From: a virus
Virus record (IMG/VR): IMGVR_UViG_3300005582_000060
Span: 1 to 31,228 of that record
Length of the DNA: 31,228 nucleotides
Reading direction: 5' to 3' (one strand)
The position numbers were made by a program, and so were the translations under genes. The notes under the pieces are model-generated. The model worked only from the letters and a program-made list of their open reading frames with translations. It had not been told where the DNA came from and made no database searches. Shown one piece after another: positions 12,263 to 17,267 of this stretch. Each line of letters opens with the position of its first letter. The stretch's first letter is position 1.

Positions 12263-12949
12263 TTAGTGGTATATGTATGCGACATTGTTAACATCTTTAT
12301 CCCAACATTTACGGCAATCGTTGCAGTTTACCTTGCTTGCACCATTGAAAGCTTCAAGGCTTGCAGGGCAAATATTTTGATGACGATCATCCGCATTAAC
12401 TGGAGTTCTTATTGCAGTGCTTGTAGGCAATCCTAACCCCTTACTAGGCACTTGATCGACCATGTACATACTTGGCCTAACAGTGAAGTTACTTGCAAAT
12501 TCGCCATGTATAGCTAGGTATTCCCGAACCATACCATGTTCCTTGGTAGGTAACCAAAACTTAACTTCTGGCAGGGCAATAGCAATCTCATTCATTGCTA
12601 CTAACATTTCCAAACTTTGAACATCGCCCGAAGTAAACCACCTAAAGTATGCTTGCGTTTTATCCCGCATATGTTTATATTTCTTGCCCAATGCTTTGAT
12701 AAAAGCTTCTTTCCAAACTTCAAGCCCCTTGTTAAGCTCATTAAACCTGTTGGTGTTAGCATCTTTGACGATACCGAACCCATACCTACCTTTTAGGGCA
12801 TAACACCCTTCGCATATGCTACCCTTGACATTTACCAATTTACCGCCTGTTTTACATTCAAACGCTGGAATATCCCACGATATCCAAGGCATTTTTTCCG
12901 TTTGACTAAACTTGATTTCGACTGGCTTGATAACTTCTAAGCTTAACAT
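12263..12949 (-). CDS. gp88-like Cys-rich phage protein, 228 aa
   Basis: Resembles the phage gene-product-88 family, of unknown function. The N-terminal block has Trp-rich WISWDIPAFECKTGG and SICEGCYALKGRYG (C-x2-CYA..G.Y). The C-terminal block has NICPASLEAF and NCNDCRKCW ending near YIYH, the usual Cys cluster of that family. The conserved cysteines could hold a metal or an iron-sulphur cluster; this is inference. The ATG at 12949 follows AAGGAAAG. First gene after promoter copy 16. Confidence 0.6.
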   Translation of the reverse strand: MLSLEVIKPVEIKFSQTEKMPWISWDIPAFECKTGGKLVNVKGSICEGCYALKGRYGFGIVKDANTNRFNELNKGLEVWKEAFIKALGKKYKHMRDKTQAYFRWFTSGDVQSLEMLVAMNEIAIALPEVKFWLPTKEHGMVREYLAIHGEFASNFTVRPSMYMVDQVPSKGLGLPTSTAIRTPVNADDRHQNICPASLEAFNGASKVNCNDCRKCWDKDVNNVAYIYH

Positions 12950-12984
12950 TTTTCTTTCCTTGTGTTAGAGTAACTTTCCTATCA

Positions 12985-13015
12985 TATTATTCGTTTCAGA
13001 CTCAAAATTATTCAA
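12985..13015 (-). promoter_or_regulatory. Repeated promoter motif, copy 16
   Basis: Reads TTGAAT-N15-ACGAATAATA, then TGATAGGAAAG. It lies about 40 bases before the ATG at 12949 and drives the gp88-like and zinc-binding genes. Confidence 0.75.
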
Positions 13016-13017
13016 AC

Positions 13018-13275
13018 TTATTTTATTTTTTCACAATTATTTTCAAATTCTTCAAGTAGTGCTTGCTCACATTCAAATTTTAAGATCATTCTTTCAGTAA
13101 GCTTTTCAAGATCAAAATCTTCAATAGCTTTATTGGTAGTTGTTAAGATATCCCAATTCGGTTCAATTTTTTCATCATCTATCACGATTTCAAAATCATC
13201 ATCTTTATTGCCCAAATATTCGATAAGATCATCTTGATTTTGTTCCCACTGGCCATCATCATTAAAGTTAATCAT
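13018..13275 (-). CDS. Hypothetical acidic protein, 85 aa
   Basis: Unrecognised. The ATG at 13275 follows AAAGGAAAC. Strongly acidic throughout (FNDDGQWEQNQDDLIEYLGNKDDDFEIVIDDE), ending in a charged helix. The acidic, Asn-rich surface could suit DNA mimicry or inhibitor binding, but that is speculation. Single-gene unit from promoter copy 17. Confidence 0.75.
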   Translation of the reverse strand: MINFNDDGQWEQNQDDLIEYLGNKDDDFEIVIDDEKIEPNWDILTTTNKAIEDFDLEKLTERMILKFECEQALLEEFENNCEKIK

Positions 13276-13317
13276 CTTGCGTTTCCTTTTCGTTATAGTG
13301 TTTCATCTTCCATACTT

Positions 13318-13348
13318 TATTATTCGTTTTAACTTACAATTTATTCAA
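13318..13348 (-). promoter_or_regulatory. Repeated promoter motif, copy 17
   Basis: Reads TTGAAT-N15-ACGAATAATA, then AAGTATGG. It lies about 45 bases before the ATG at 13275, with a box pair 20 bases upstream. Confidence 0.75.
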
Positions 13349-13368
13349 AATAATTTTAAAATATTTTA

Positions 13369-13387
13369 AATAATACTAAGTTATACC
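13369..13387 (-). promoter_or_regulatory. GTAWWAC box pair, site 5
   Basis: Degenerate ATAATAC and GTTATAC 10 bp apart, 20 bases beyond the TTGAAT block of promoter copy 17. Confidence 0.4.
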
Positions 13388-13417
13388 AAATTAAAAATGT
13401 GCAGCCTCCCCCCATTC

Positions 13418-13472
13418 CCACTGGATACCCCCAGTAGGCAAGCTTGTTTTATATCGGCCCTTCCCGATTTTT
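13418..13472. repeat. Hairpin element A3
   Basis: CCACTGG/CCAGTAG (13418-13437, one G-U) and ATCGG/CCGAT (13453-13468), with the same linker as A2 (AGGCAAGCTTGTTTTATATC). Five T follow on the plus strand. On the minus strand it follows promoter copy 18. Confidence 0.5.
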
Positions 13473-13513
13473 CAGATAGTTCCCTTTAGATACTTTGTTT
13501 TCCTTTCATACTA

Positions 13514-13544
13514 TATTATTCGTTTGAAACTTAAATTTATTCAA
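13514..13544 (-). promoter_or_regulatory. Repeated promoter motif, copy 18
   Basis: Reads TTGAAT-N15-ACGAATAATA, then TAGTATGAAAGG. No gene follows before promoter copy 17; its transcript would start with element A3. Confidence 0.65.
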
Positions 13545-13573
13545 ATAAAAATAAAAATATTTTCAAGATAACT

Positions 13574-13592
13574 GGTACAACAAAGTAATACC
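13574..13592 (-). promoter_or_regulatory. GTAWWAC box pair, site 6
   Basis: GTACAAC and GTAATAC 10 bp apart, 29 bases beyond the TTGAAT block of promoter copy 18, about one helical turn further than sites 1-5. Confidence 0.45.
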
Positions 13593-13613
13593 AATTTTTG
13601 CTTTGGTAGCAGT

Positions 13614-13632
13614 GGTAATACAAGGTAATACC
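13614..13632 (-). promoter_or_regulatory. GTAWWAC box pair, site 7
   Basis: Two identical GTAATAC boxes 10 bp apart, exactly 40 bp (four helical turns) from site 6. Confidence 0.5.
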
Positions 13633-13643
13633 TCCGCAAGCCC

Positions 13644-13733
13644 GCCAGTCTTGGTAAGACAGGCAGGTGTTTTTTTTCTTGGCCTATCGGCCGGGCTTTC
13701 TCTTCGAGAAATCCATCGAGGGGCTTTCGCCCC
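13644..13733. repeat. Hairpin element B3 with plus-strand T-run
   Basis: Four hairpins: GCC-A-GTCTT-GGT-AAGAC-A-GGC (13644-13664) followed by eight T on the plus strand; GGCC-TATC-GGCC (13681-13692); TTTCTC/GAGAAA (13697-13711); GGGGC/GCCCC (13720-13733), whose loop reads GAAA on the minus strand. A 20-base block around the second hairpin is identical in B5. Confidence 0.6.
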
Positions 13734-13739
13734 CCAACT

Positions 13740-13847
13740 TTATTTGTATTGTACTGGCCTGTTTATATAAGCAATGAACTGATATAAGCAGGAACAATAC
13801 ACTAGTAAGCCAAACAATACCATCATATTTATTTGTTCATTAGTCAT
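13740..13847 (-). CDS. Single-helix membrane microprotein, 35 aa
   Basis: The ATG at 13847 overlaps the upstream TGA (ATGA), with GGTGATCAA before it as a weak ribosome site. The product MTNEQINMMVLFGLLVYCSC then LYQFIAYINRPVQYK has a hydrophobic helix at about residues 7-28 and a polar basic tail. It resembles the two microproteins near 10.6-10.8 kb in size and design but not in sequence. Element B3 starts right after its stop. Confidence 0.55.
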   Translation of the reverse strand: MTNEQINMMVLFGLLVYCSCLYQFIAYINRPVQYK

Positions 13848-14044
13848 TTGATCACCACAATCTTTCTTTTATCCAATTCCATCTTGTATACCGATATTTG
13901 ATCCCTATATTTATCGGGATTAATGTTAAGCTTGATACATTCCCGACAATCGTCAATCGCATAGTATAGGCTTGCAATTGTCATTCTCTTAGCTTTCTTT
14001 GTTTCAATCACAAAATCACACACAAAAGGATTATAACTATTCAT
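13844..14044 (-). CDS. Hypothetical basic protein, 66 aa
   Basis: Unrecognised. The preferred ATG at 14044 (MNSYNPFVCDFVIE) has GGAG six to seven bases upstream; the frame to 14110 would cross the promoter. Residues 15-40 form a helix with two Cys (IDDCREC), followed by a Lys-rich C-terminus (KMELDKRKIVVIK). First gene after promoter copy 19. Confidence 0.7.
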   Translation of the reverse strand: MNSYNPFVCDFVIETKKAKRMTIASLYYAIDDCRECIKLNINPDKYRDQISVYKMELDKRKIVVIK

Positions 14045-14079
14045 TAGACACTCCATGTTAGGGTTACCGACTCTTGCTA

Positions 14080-14110
14080 TATTATTCGTATGAAGTCTAA
14101 TTTTATTCAA
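14080..14110 (-). promoter_or_regulatory. Repeated promoter motif, copy 19
   Basis: Reads TTGAAT-N15-ACGAATAATA, then TAGCAAGAG. It lies about 40 bases before the ATG at 14044. Confidence 0.7.
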
Positions 14111-14136
14111 GAAAAATTAGGAAAAACTTTTTTTAT

Positions 14137-14382
14137 TTACATAAAGACTACTGCATCTTCTATGTTATGAAGGCAATATCGACTTATAGACTTTTCGTTA
14201 AAATGGCATTCGTCATTGAATGTTAGCAATAAAGTATAACCATGCTTACCTCTAGTGGTAGACTCGACAAAACCTAGTCTATAACCCTCTTGATTACGAT
14301 ATTTGTTGATAACTATCTTTTTACCCACTATATCTTCTATAAAGGTAGTCTCACTAAAACGCCCATTTTCAATCTTAACCAT
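14137..14382 (-). CDS. Hypothetical protein, 81 aa
   Basis: Unrecognised. The ATG at 14382 follows AAAGGA. A beta-rich, basic protein (KKIVINKYRNQEGYRLGFVES, KHGYTLLLTFNDECHFN) that could be a small barrel. Single-gene unit from promoter copy 20. Confidence 0.75.
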   Translation of the reverse strand: MVKIENGRFSETTFIEDIVGKKIVINKYRNQEGYRLGFVESTTRGKHGYTLLLTFNDECHFNEKSISRYCLHNIEDAVVFM

Positions 14383-14438
14383 TCTACAATCCTTTTATTT
14401 TAAGCTCAGAAGTTTAACTTTGTGTTTCCTTCATACTT

Positions 14439-14469
14439 TATTATCCGATTGAACTTAGAATTTATTCAA
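14439..14469 (-). promoter_or_regulatory. Repeated promoter motif, copy 20
   Basis: Reads TTGAAT-N15-TCGGATAATA, two changes from consensus in the right block, but followed by the typical AAGTATGAAGG. It drives 14137-14382. Confidence 0.65.
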
Positions 14470-14497
14470 ACTTATTTTATTTTATTTTAAAATTATT

Positions 14498-14516
14498 TGT
14501 ATTACATTGTACTACC
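14498..14516 (-). promoter_or_regulatory. GTAWWAC box pair, site 8
   Basis: GTATTAC and GTACTAC 10 bp apart, 28 bases beyond the TTGAAT block of promoter copy 20. A GGATA-AACA-TATCC palindrome (14524-14537) follows, nearly repeated at 14908-14920. Confidence 0.45.
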
Positions 14517-14548
14517 ATACATAAGGATAAACATATCCAATTAGACTA

Positions 14549-14621
14549 TGGGGTATGGGCGTACCTTCCCCAAGCCCACTATCTTGGTTAAGACAGTAGG
14601 TTTTCGTTTGGTCTTGACCAC
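14549..14621. repeat. Hairpin element B4
   Basis: GGTA/TACC hairpin (14552-14565), linker with AAGCCC, then ACT..TCTT-GGTT-AAGA..AGT (14578-14597) and a short GGTC-TT-GACC hairpin. Aligns with B3, B5 and B6; only four T follow on the plus strand. Confidence 0.5.
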
Positions 14622-14801
14622 TTATAGGCCAGTAGACTGCCAGCCCACAATGTCATCTTTAAACCATACCATTTCATACTTAAAGCTAATTCCTAGAGTG
14701 GACTCATAAATATAAACTAATAGATCTTGTTTTTCCCCTTGTGTGAAGCCATTTTTATTAACTTCTTGATATGCCCGCATGATTTCCAGCATTCCTAACA
14801 T
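14622..14801 (-). CDS. Hypothetical protein, 59 aa
   Basis: Short gene. The ATG at 14801 (MLGMLEIMRAYQEV) follows AAGGGGA at proper spacing; the longer frame to 14873 would cross the promoter. A helical N-terminus precedes a short beta-like end (GISFKYEMVWFKDDIVGW). Single-gene unit from promoter copy 21. Confidence 0.7.
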   Translation of the reverse strand: MLGMLEIMRAYQEVNKNGFTQGEKQDLLVYIYESTLGISFKYEMVWFKDDIVGWQSTGL

Positions 14802-14842
14802 AGTAATCCCCTTTTTTCTAGTGTTGTTTCCCTTACCTATCA

Positions 14843-14873
14843 TATTATTCGTTTGAACTATAAATTTATTCAA
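14843..14873 (-). promoter_or_regulatory. Repeated promoter motif, copy 21
   Basis: Reads TTGAAT-N15-ACGAATAATA, then TGATAGGTAAGG. It drives 14622-14801 and has no clear box pair upstream. It is the rightmost copy found. Confidence 0.75.
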
Positions 14874-14926
14874 AATAATTTTAAAGTATTTTTAAAATCA
14901 TATTAAGATAAACATATCCAATTCAA

Positions 14927-15061
14927 ATCGGCCGATCTTAGCCTATAGGCATAGCTTCCCTAAGCCCGTTGGTCTTGGTAAGACAAACAGGTGTTTTTTA
15001 TTTTGGCCTATCGGCCGGGCTTTCCATCTTACGATGTTAAGCCATTGTTAGCCTTACGGCT
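14927..15061. repeat. Hairpin element B5 with plus-strand T-run
   Basis: Perfect palindromes ATCGGCCGAT (14927-14936) and GCCTATAGGC (14941-14950), then GTT-G-GTCTT-GGT-AAGAC-A-AAC (14968-14988) followed by six T (14994-14999). Next are GGCC-TATC-GGCC (15005-15016), CATC/GATG (15025-15036) and AGCC/GGCT (15050-15061), the last two with GTAA loops on the minus strand. The final hairpin overlaps the stop of the next gene. Confidence 0.6.
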
Positions 15062-15287
15062 TGCAATCACATTGAATATTTAAACAATCGCAGGACTTAA
15101 ATTCATAATCCATTAAAATTTTATCATTGAATAATAAAGTAGGTGTATAATTTTCTTCATGTGAACATTTTGTTATTTCGCCATAAACCTTATAAAATAA
15201 CATATCGTCACAAGTATTTTTAAAATTAGATTTAAGATTGTTAAAGGCATTTATTACGGCCGTTTTAGTGTTCTTATCATTAATCAT
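15054..15287 (-). CDS. Hypothetical protein with Cys-rich end, 77 aa
   Basis: Unrecognised. The ATG at 15287 follows AAAGGA. The C-terminus carries a CDC..CDC pattern (KSCDCLNIQCDCKP), and a CSHEE lies earlier, so metal binding is possible. No copy of the repeated promoter lies upstream; it may be reached by read-through from the sigma gene past the hairpin at 15325-15351. Confidence 0.7.
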   Translation of the reverse strand: MINDKNTKTAVINAFNNLKSNFKNTCDDMLFYKVYGEITKCSHEENYTPTLLFNDKILMDYEFKSCDCLNIQCDCKP

Positions 15288-15324
15288 TCTATTATTCCTT
15301 TATTCTATATACTATTAAGAAAAT

Positions 15325-15351
15325 AAACCCTAGTCACATTAACTAGGGTTT
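15325..15351. terminator. Hairpin after the sigma factor gene
   Basis: AAACCCTAG and CTAGGGTTT form a perfect 9-bp stem with a nine-base loop. The T-run is short on both strands (ATTTTC on the minus side, TTGATTG on the plus). It may end or weaken transcription between the sigma gene and the 77-aa gene. Confidence 0.55.
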
Positions 15352-15363
15352 TGATTGATTAGA

Positions 15364-15897
15364 CTATACACACCCTAAAATTCCATCATCTTCACATATC
15401 ATTGCCAACCCTTTTTGGTATGTACCATGGGCAGAACCTAGACTAATATCTAAGATAGAAGCTATTTGGTAGAAATCGTTTCCATGTGCCCGCAATACCA
15501 ATACATCGTGTTCTTTTCGTGTGATAATTCCAGCATCGAAATTATCCTTTAAGTGCATTTTAAGTACTTGCATTGTGTCAAGTCGTTTACCTTGAATTTC
15601 TTTATTGTTTCCATCTTCTTTATCCATCATTTTGGTAATGGAAGTCTTTTTATAGTATTTGTGATTAATTCTTCTTAATCCATCAATAACTTTTCGATTA
15701 AACAAATACCAGCAAAAAGTAGCAAACTTAGCACCTTTATTAGGATTATACTTACGAATAGCGACATAGATAACATCTTGTGCTAAGTCTTGGCAATCTG
15801 CATTTTGAAAGCCATATTTACGGCCTACACCTACCATTTTTGCGGTGATAGTTACGATTTCTTCATTAGATACACCAACCATATTTTCCATATTCAT
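15364..15897 (-). CDS. Phage RNA polymerase sigma factor, sigma-70 superfamily, 177 aa
   Basis: A two-domain sigma factor in the size range of alternative (ECF-like) sigmas. Region 2 is at about residues 30-76: DCQDLAQDVIYVAIRKYNP, then GAKFATFCWYLFNRKVIDGLRR, matching the core-binding and -10-recognition helices. Region 4 is at about 127-166: HDVLVLRAHGNDFYQIAS, then LDISLGSAHGTYQKGLAMI, a helix-turn-helix that would read the -35 block. A Lys-rich linker joins them. The ATG at 15897 follows AAGGA at eight bases; 37 further in-frame codons upstream lack a site. It lies next to the arm with 21 copies of a non-standard promoter and is the best candidate to read them. It has no such copy itself. 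Confidence 0.8.
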   Translation of the reverse strand: MNMENMVGVSNEEIVTITAKMVGVGRKYGFQNADCQDLAQDVIYVAIRKYNPNKGAKFATFCWYLFNRKVIDGLRRINHKYYKKTSITKMMDKEDGNNKEIQGKRLDTMQVLKMHLKDNFDAGIITRKEHDVLVLRAHGNDFYQIASILDISLGSAHGTYQKGLAMICEDDGILGCV

Positions 15898-15979
15898 GAT
15901 ACAAATCCTTGTTTTTTGTCTCAGTTTATTGCGATTTTTAAAAAGTAAAAATCTTAAAACAATATCCCTCGACAACATT

Positions 15980-16008
15980 ATCTTAGAAATTGTATCGGTA
16001 TAAATCAA
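15980..16008 (-). promoter_or_regulatory. Possible sigma-70 promoter of the sigma gene
   Basis: TTGATT, a 17-base spacer and TAAGAT on the minus strand, about 85 bases before the sigma ATG. The spacing is ideal and each box differs from consensus at one or two places. It would let the host enzyme make the phage sigma factor first. Confidence 0.4.
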
Positions 16009-16052
16009 GCCCAGTATTCACAAAAAAATAAAAATAGTCAAAATAGTTTTTT

Positions 16053-16125
16053 TTCTTAAAAATAAGAATTTATTAAAATAAATGTTCACTATGTTTATAA
16101 ACATTCAAATTCTTAAAAATAAGAA
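16053..16125. promoter_or_regulatory. Palindrome cluster
   Basis: TTCTTAAAAATAAGAA occurs at 16053-16068 and 16110-16125. Between them ATGTTTATAAACAT (16091-16104) is a perfect 14-bp palindrome. Candidate operators upstream of the sigma gene. Confidence 0.5.
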
Positions 16126-16218
16126 ATCGCATATTTTCAATTATTATTAATTATTTGTATATTTACTCAACAAATACAATCATTGAAAATAATGGCATTA
16201 TAGAAGCTTTAAATGCCA

Positions 16219-16367
16219 TGCCAATATGGCATATTGCTACTTGCTAGGGTTGAAATATAACAAGGTTATACCAAAAATAGTAATACTAGGTAATACCAGC
16301 GGGATGCCAAAATGACAGGGGGTTTTTTCAAAAATTGACAAAATGGCAGGCGACTGCCAAATTGGCG
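16219..16367. promoter_or_regulatory. Three TGCCAAWWTGGCA sites
   Basis: TGCCAATATGGCA (16219-16231), TGCCAAAATGACA (16305-16317) and TGCCAAATTGGCG (16355-16367) are near-palindromic versions of one 13-bp site. Extra TGGCA or TGCCA halves lie at about 16191, 16344 and 16376. Confidence 0.45.
16254..16297. promoter_or_regulatory. GTAWWAC box pairs, sites 9 and 10
   Basis: A weaker ATATAAC/GTTATAC pair (16255-16271) and a perfect GTAATAC pair (16280-16296), each 10 bp apart, as in the leftward arm. Here no TTGAAT-type promoter lies nearby. Confidence 0.45.
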
Positions 16368-16461
16368 GGGGGCATTGCCACTTACCAAGCCACACTTTCC
16401 CCAATGTACTACCAAAGCCATACTTGTTCGCCCCAAAGTACTAATGATGTCGCAGACAGCC

Positions 16462-16490
16462 TTGCAATCCGATTGAAACAGTAGTATCAT
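16462..16490 (+). promoter_or_regulatory. Possible promoter of the rightward operon
   Basis: TTGCAA, 17-base spacer and TATCAT, about 45 bases before the ATG at 16535. The palindrome CAATCCGATTG (16465-16475) overlaps it, starting in the left box; the same 11-bp design occurs twice in tandem at 21628-21649. Confidence 0.35.
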
Positions 16491-16534
16491 ACATAAGATG
16501 TACTAATACAACTTTTGTAGAAACTGGTGATGCC

Positions 16535-16681
16535 ATGAACAAAGATGAACCAATTGAAGTAGAAACTAGAATTAAGGTGATAGCAGGGTGTGTATTACCA
16601 GAACCAGAACTGTTGGCTCCAACACCCCCCATTGAACAGGCGTTAGCCAGTATCGAAGAGAACATCATAAAAGATGAGTAA
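16535..16681 (+). CDS. Hypothetical acidic protein, 48 aa
   Basis: Short gene at the head of the rightward operon. The ATG at 16535 follows GGTGAT, and the stop overlaps the next start by 8 bases. The product is acidic with a central Pro-rich stretch (LPEPELLAPTPPIEQ) between charged ends. No family seen. Confidence 0.6.
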   Translation: MNKDEPIEVETRIKVIAGCVLPEPELLAPTPPIEQALASIEENIIKDE

Positions 16682-17267
16682 TTATCCGCATGGATTAAAA
16701 GAAGAAGATGTCATAATAGCTTTAAAGAAAGCGATCAACCTTCTTGCCCCAACATTTACTTTCGGATATTACGATGTGGAAGACATTAGGCAGGAAGCTT
16801 ACATATTTGGACTTGAATCTTTATCTCGCTATGACCCATCTCGCCCCTTAGAAAACTTTCTTTATTCGCACATTAAAAACAGACTTATTAATTTCAAGAG
16901 AGACAAGTATCATAGGACAGATCCCCCATGTAAATCATGTCATGACTCGAACAAATGTTCAGATGGCAATTACTGCGAAAAGTATAAGGCATGGAAGAAA
17001 AGGAATTCGTCTAAGCAAAATTTAATGCGACCCTTAGATATACAGACAATCTCAGACGATACAGAAAAGAACGCACACGGAAAACAATCTGTTGTAGATG
17101 AGGCGAACATATCTGAGTGTTCTAATCTAATAGACTTGCACCTTCCTGTTGAACTTCGTTCAATATATCTTAGAATTAAAGCTGGTGAGTCTGTTCCCAA
17201 AATAAAAAAGCAAAGAGTTGAACAAGCAATTAAGGAGATCCTCAATGGCAGGAAAGAAGCTGAATAG
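16674..17267 (+). CDS. Second sigma-like factor with a four-Cys insert, 197 aa
   Basis: Residues 34-78 (DVEDIRQEAYIFGLESLSRY, then PLENFLYSHIKNRLINFKRDKY) match sigma-70 region 2. Directly after comes a Cys cluster, C86-x2-C89-x5-C95-x5-C101, able to bind zinc and not usual in sigma factors. The C-terminal part (LPVELRSIYLRIKAGESV.. IKKQRVEQAIKEIL) is a weak region-4-like helical pair. It heads the operon for packaging and capsid genes, so a role in late transcription, comparable to T4 gp55, is attractive but unproven. The ribosome site is weak; translation is probably coupled to the 48-aa gene. Confidence 0.65.
   Translation: MSNYPHGLKEEDVIIALKKAINLLAPTFTFGYYDVEDIRQEAYIFGLESLSRYDPSRPLENFLYSHIKNRLINFKRDKYHRTDPPCKSCHDSNKCSDGNYCEKYKAWKKRNSSKQNLMRPLDIQTISDDTEKNAHGKQSVVDEANISECSNLIDLHLPVELRSIYLRIKAGESVPKIKKQRVEQAIKEILNGRKEAE

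Larger units (their letters stand above)
13276..13739. other. Gene-free cassette 3
   Basis: No gene supported. Holds promoter copy 17, box pair 13369-13387, element A3, promoter copy 18, box pairs 13574-13592 and 13614-13632, and element B3 with four perfect hairpins. Confidence 0.6.
15898..16534. other. Divergent control region, 637 bases without a gene
   Basis: Lies between leftward and rightward transcription. It holds a possible leftward sigma-70 promoter, two copies of a 16-bp palindrome with a perfect 14-bp palindrome between them, an ATGGCATT/AATGCCAT inverted repeat, three TGCCAAWWTGGCA sites, two GTAWWAC box pairs, and a possible rightward promoter. This density suits a switch region or an origin. 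Confidence 0.6.

Noticed and set aside
16021-16049. TTGACT-based alternative promoter for the sigma gene
   Set aside because: No acceptable -10 box at 16-18 bases; the TTGATT-N17-TAAGAT pair just downstream fits better.
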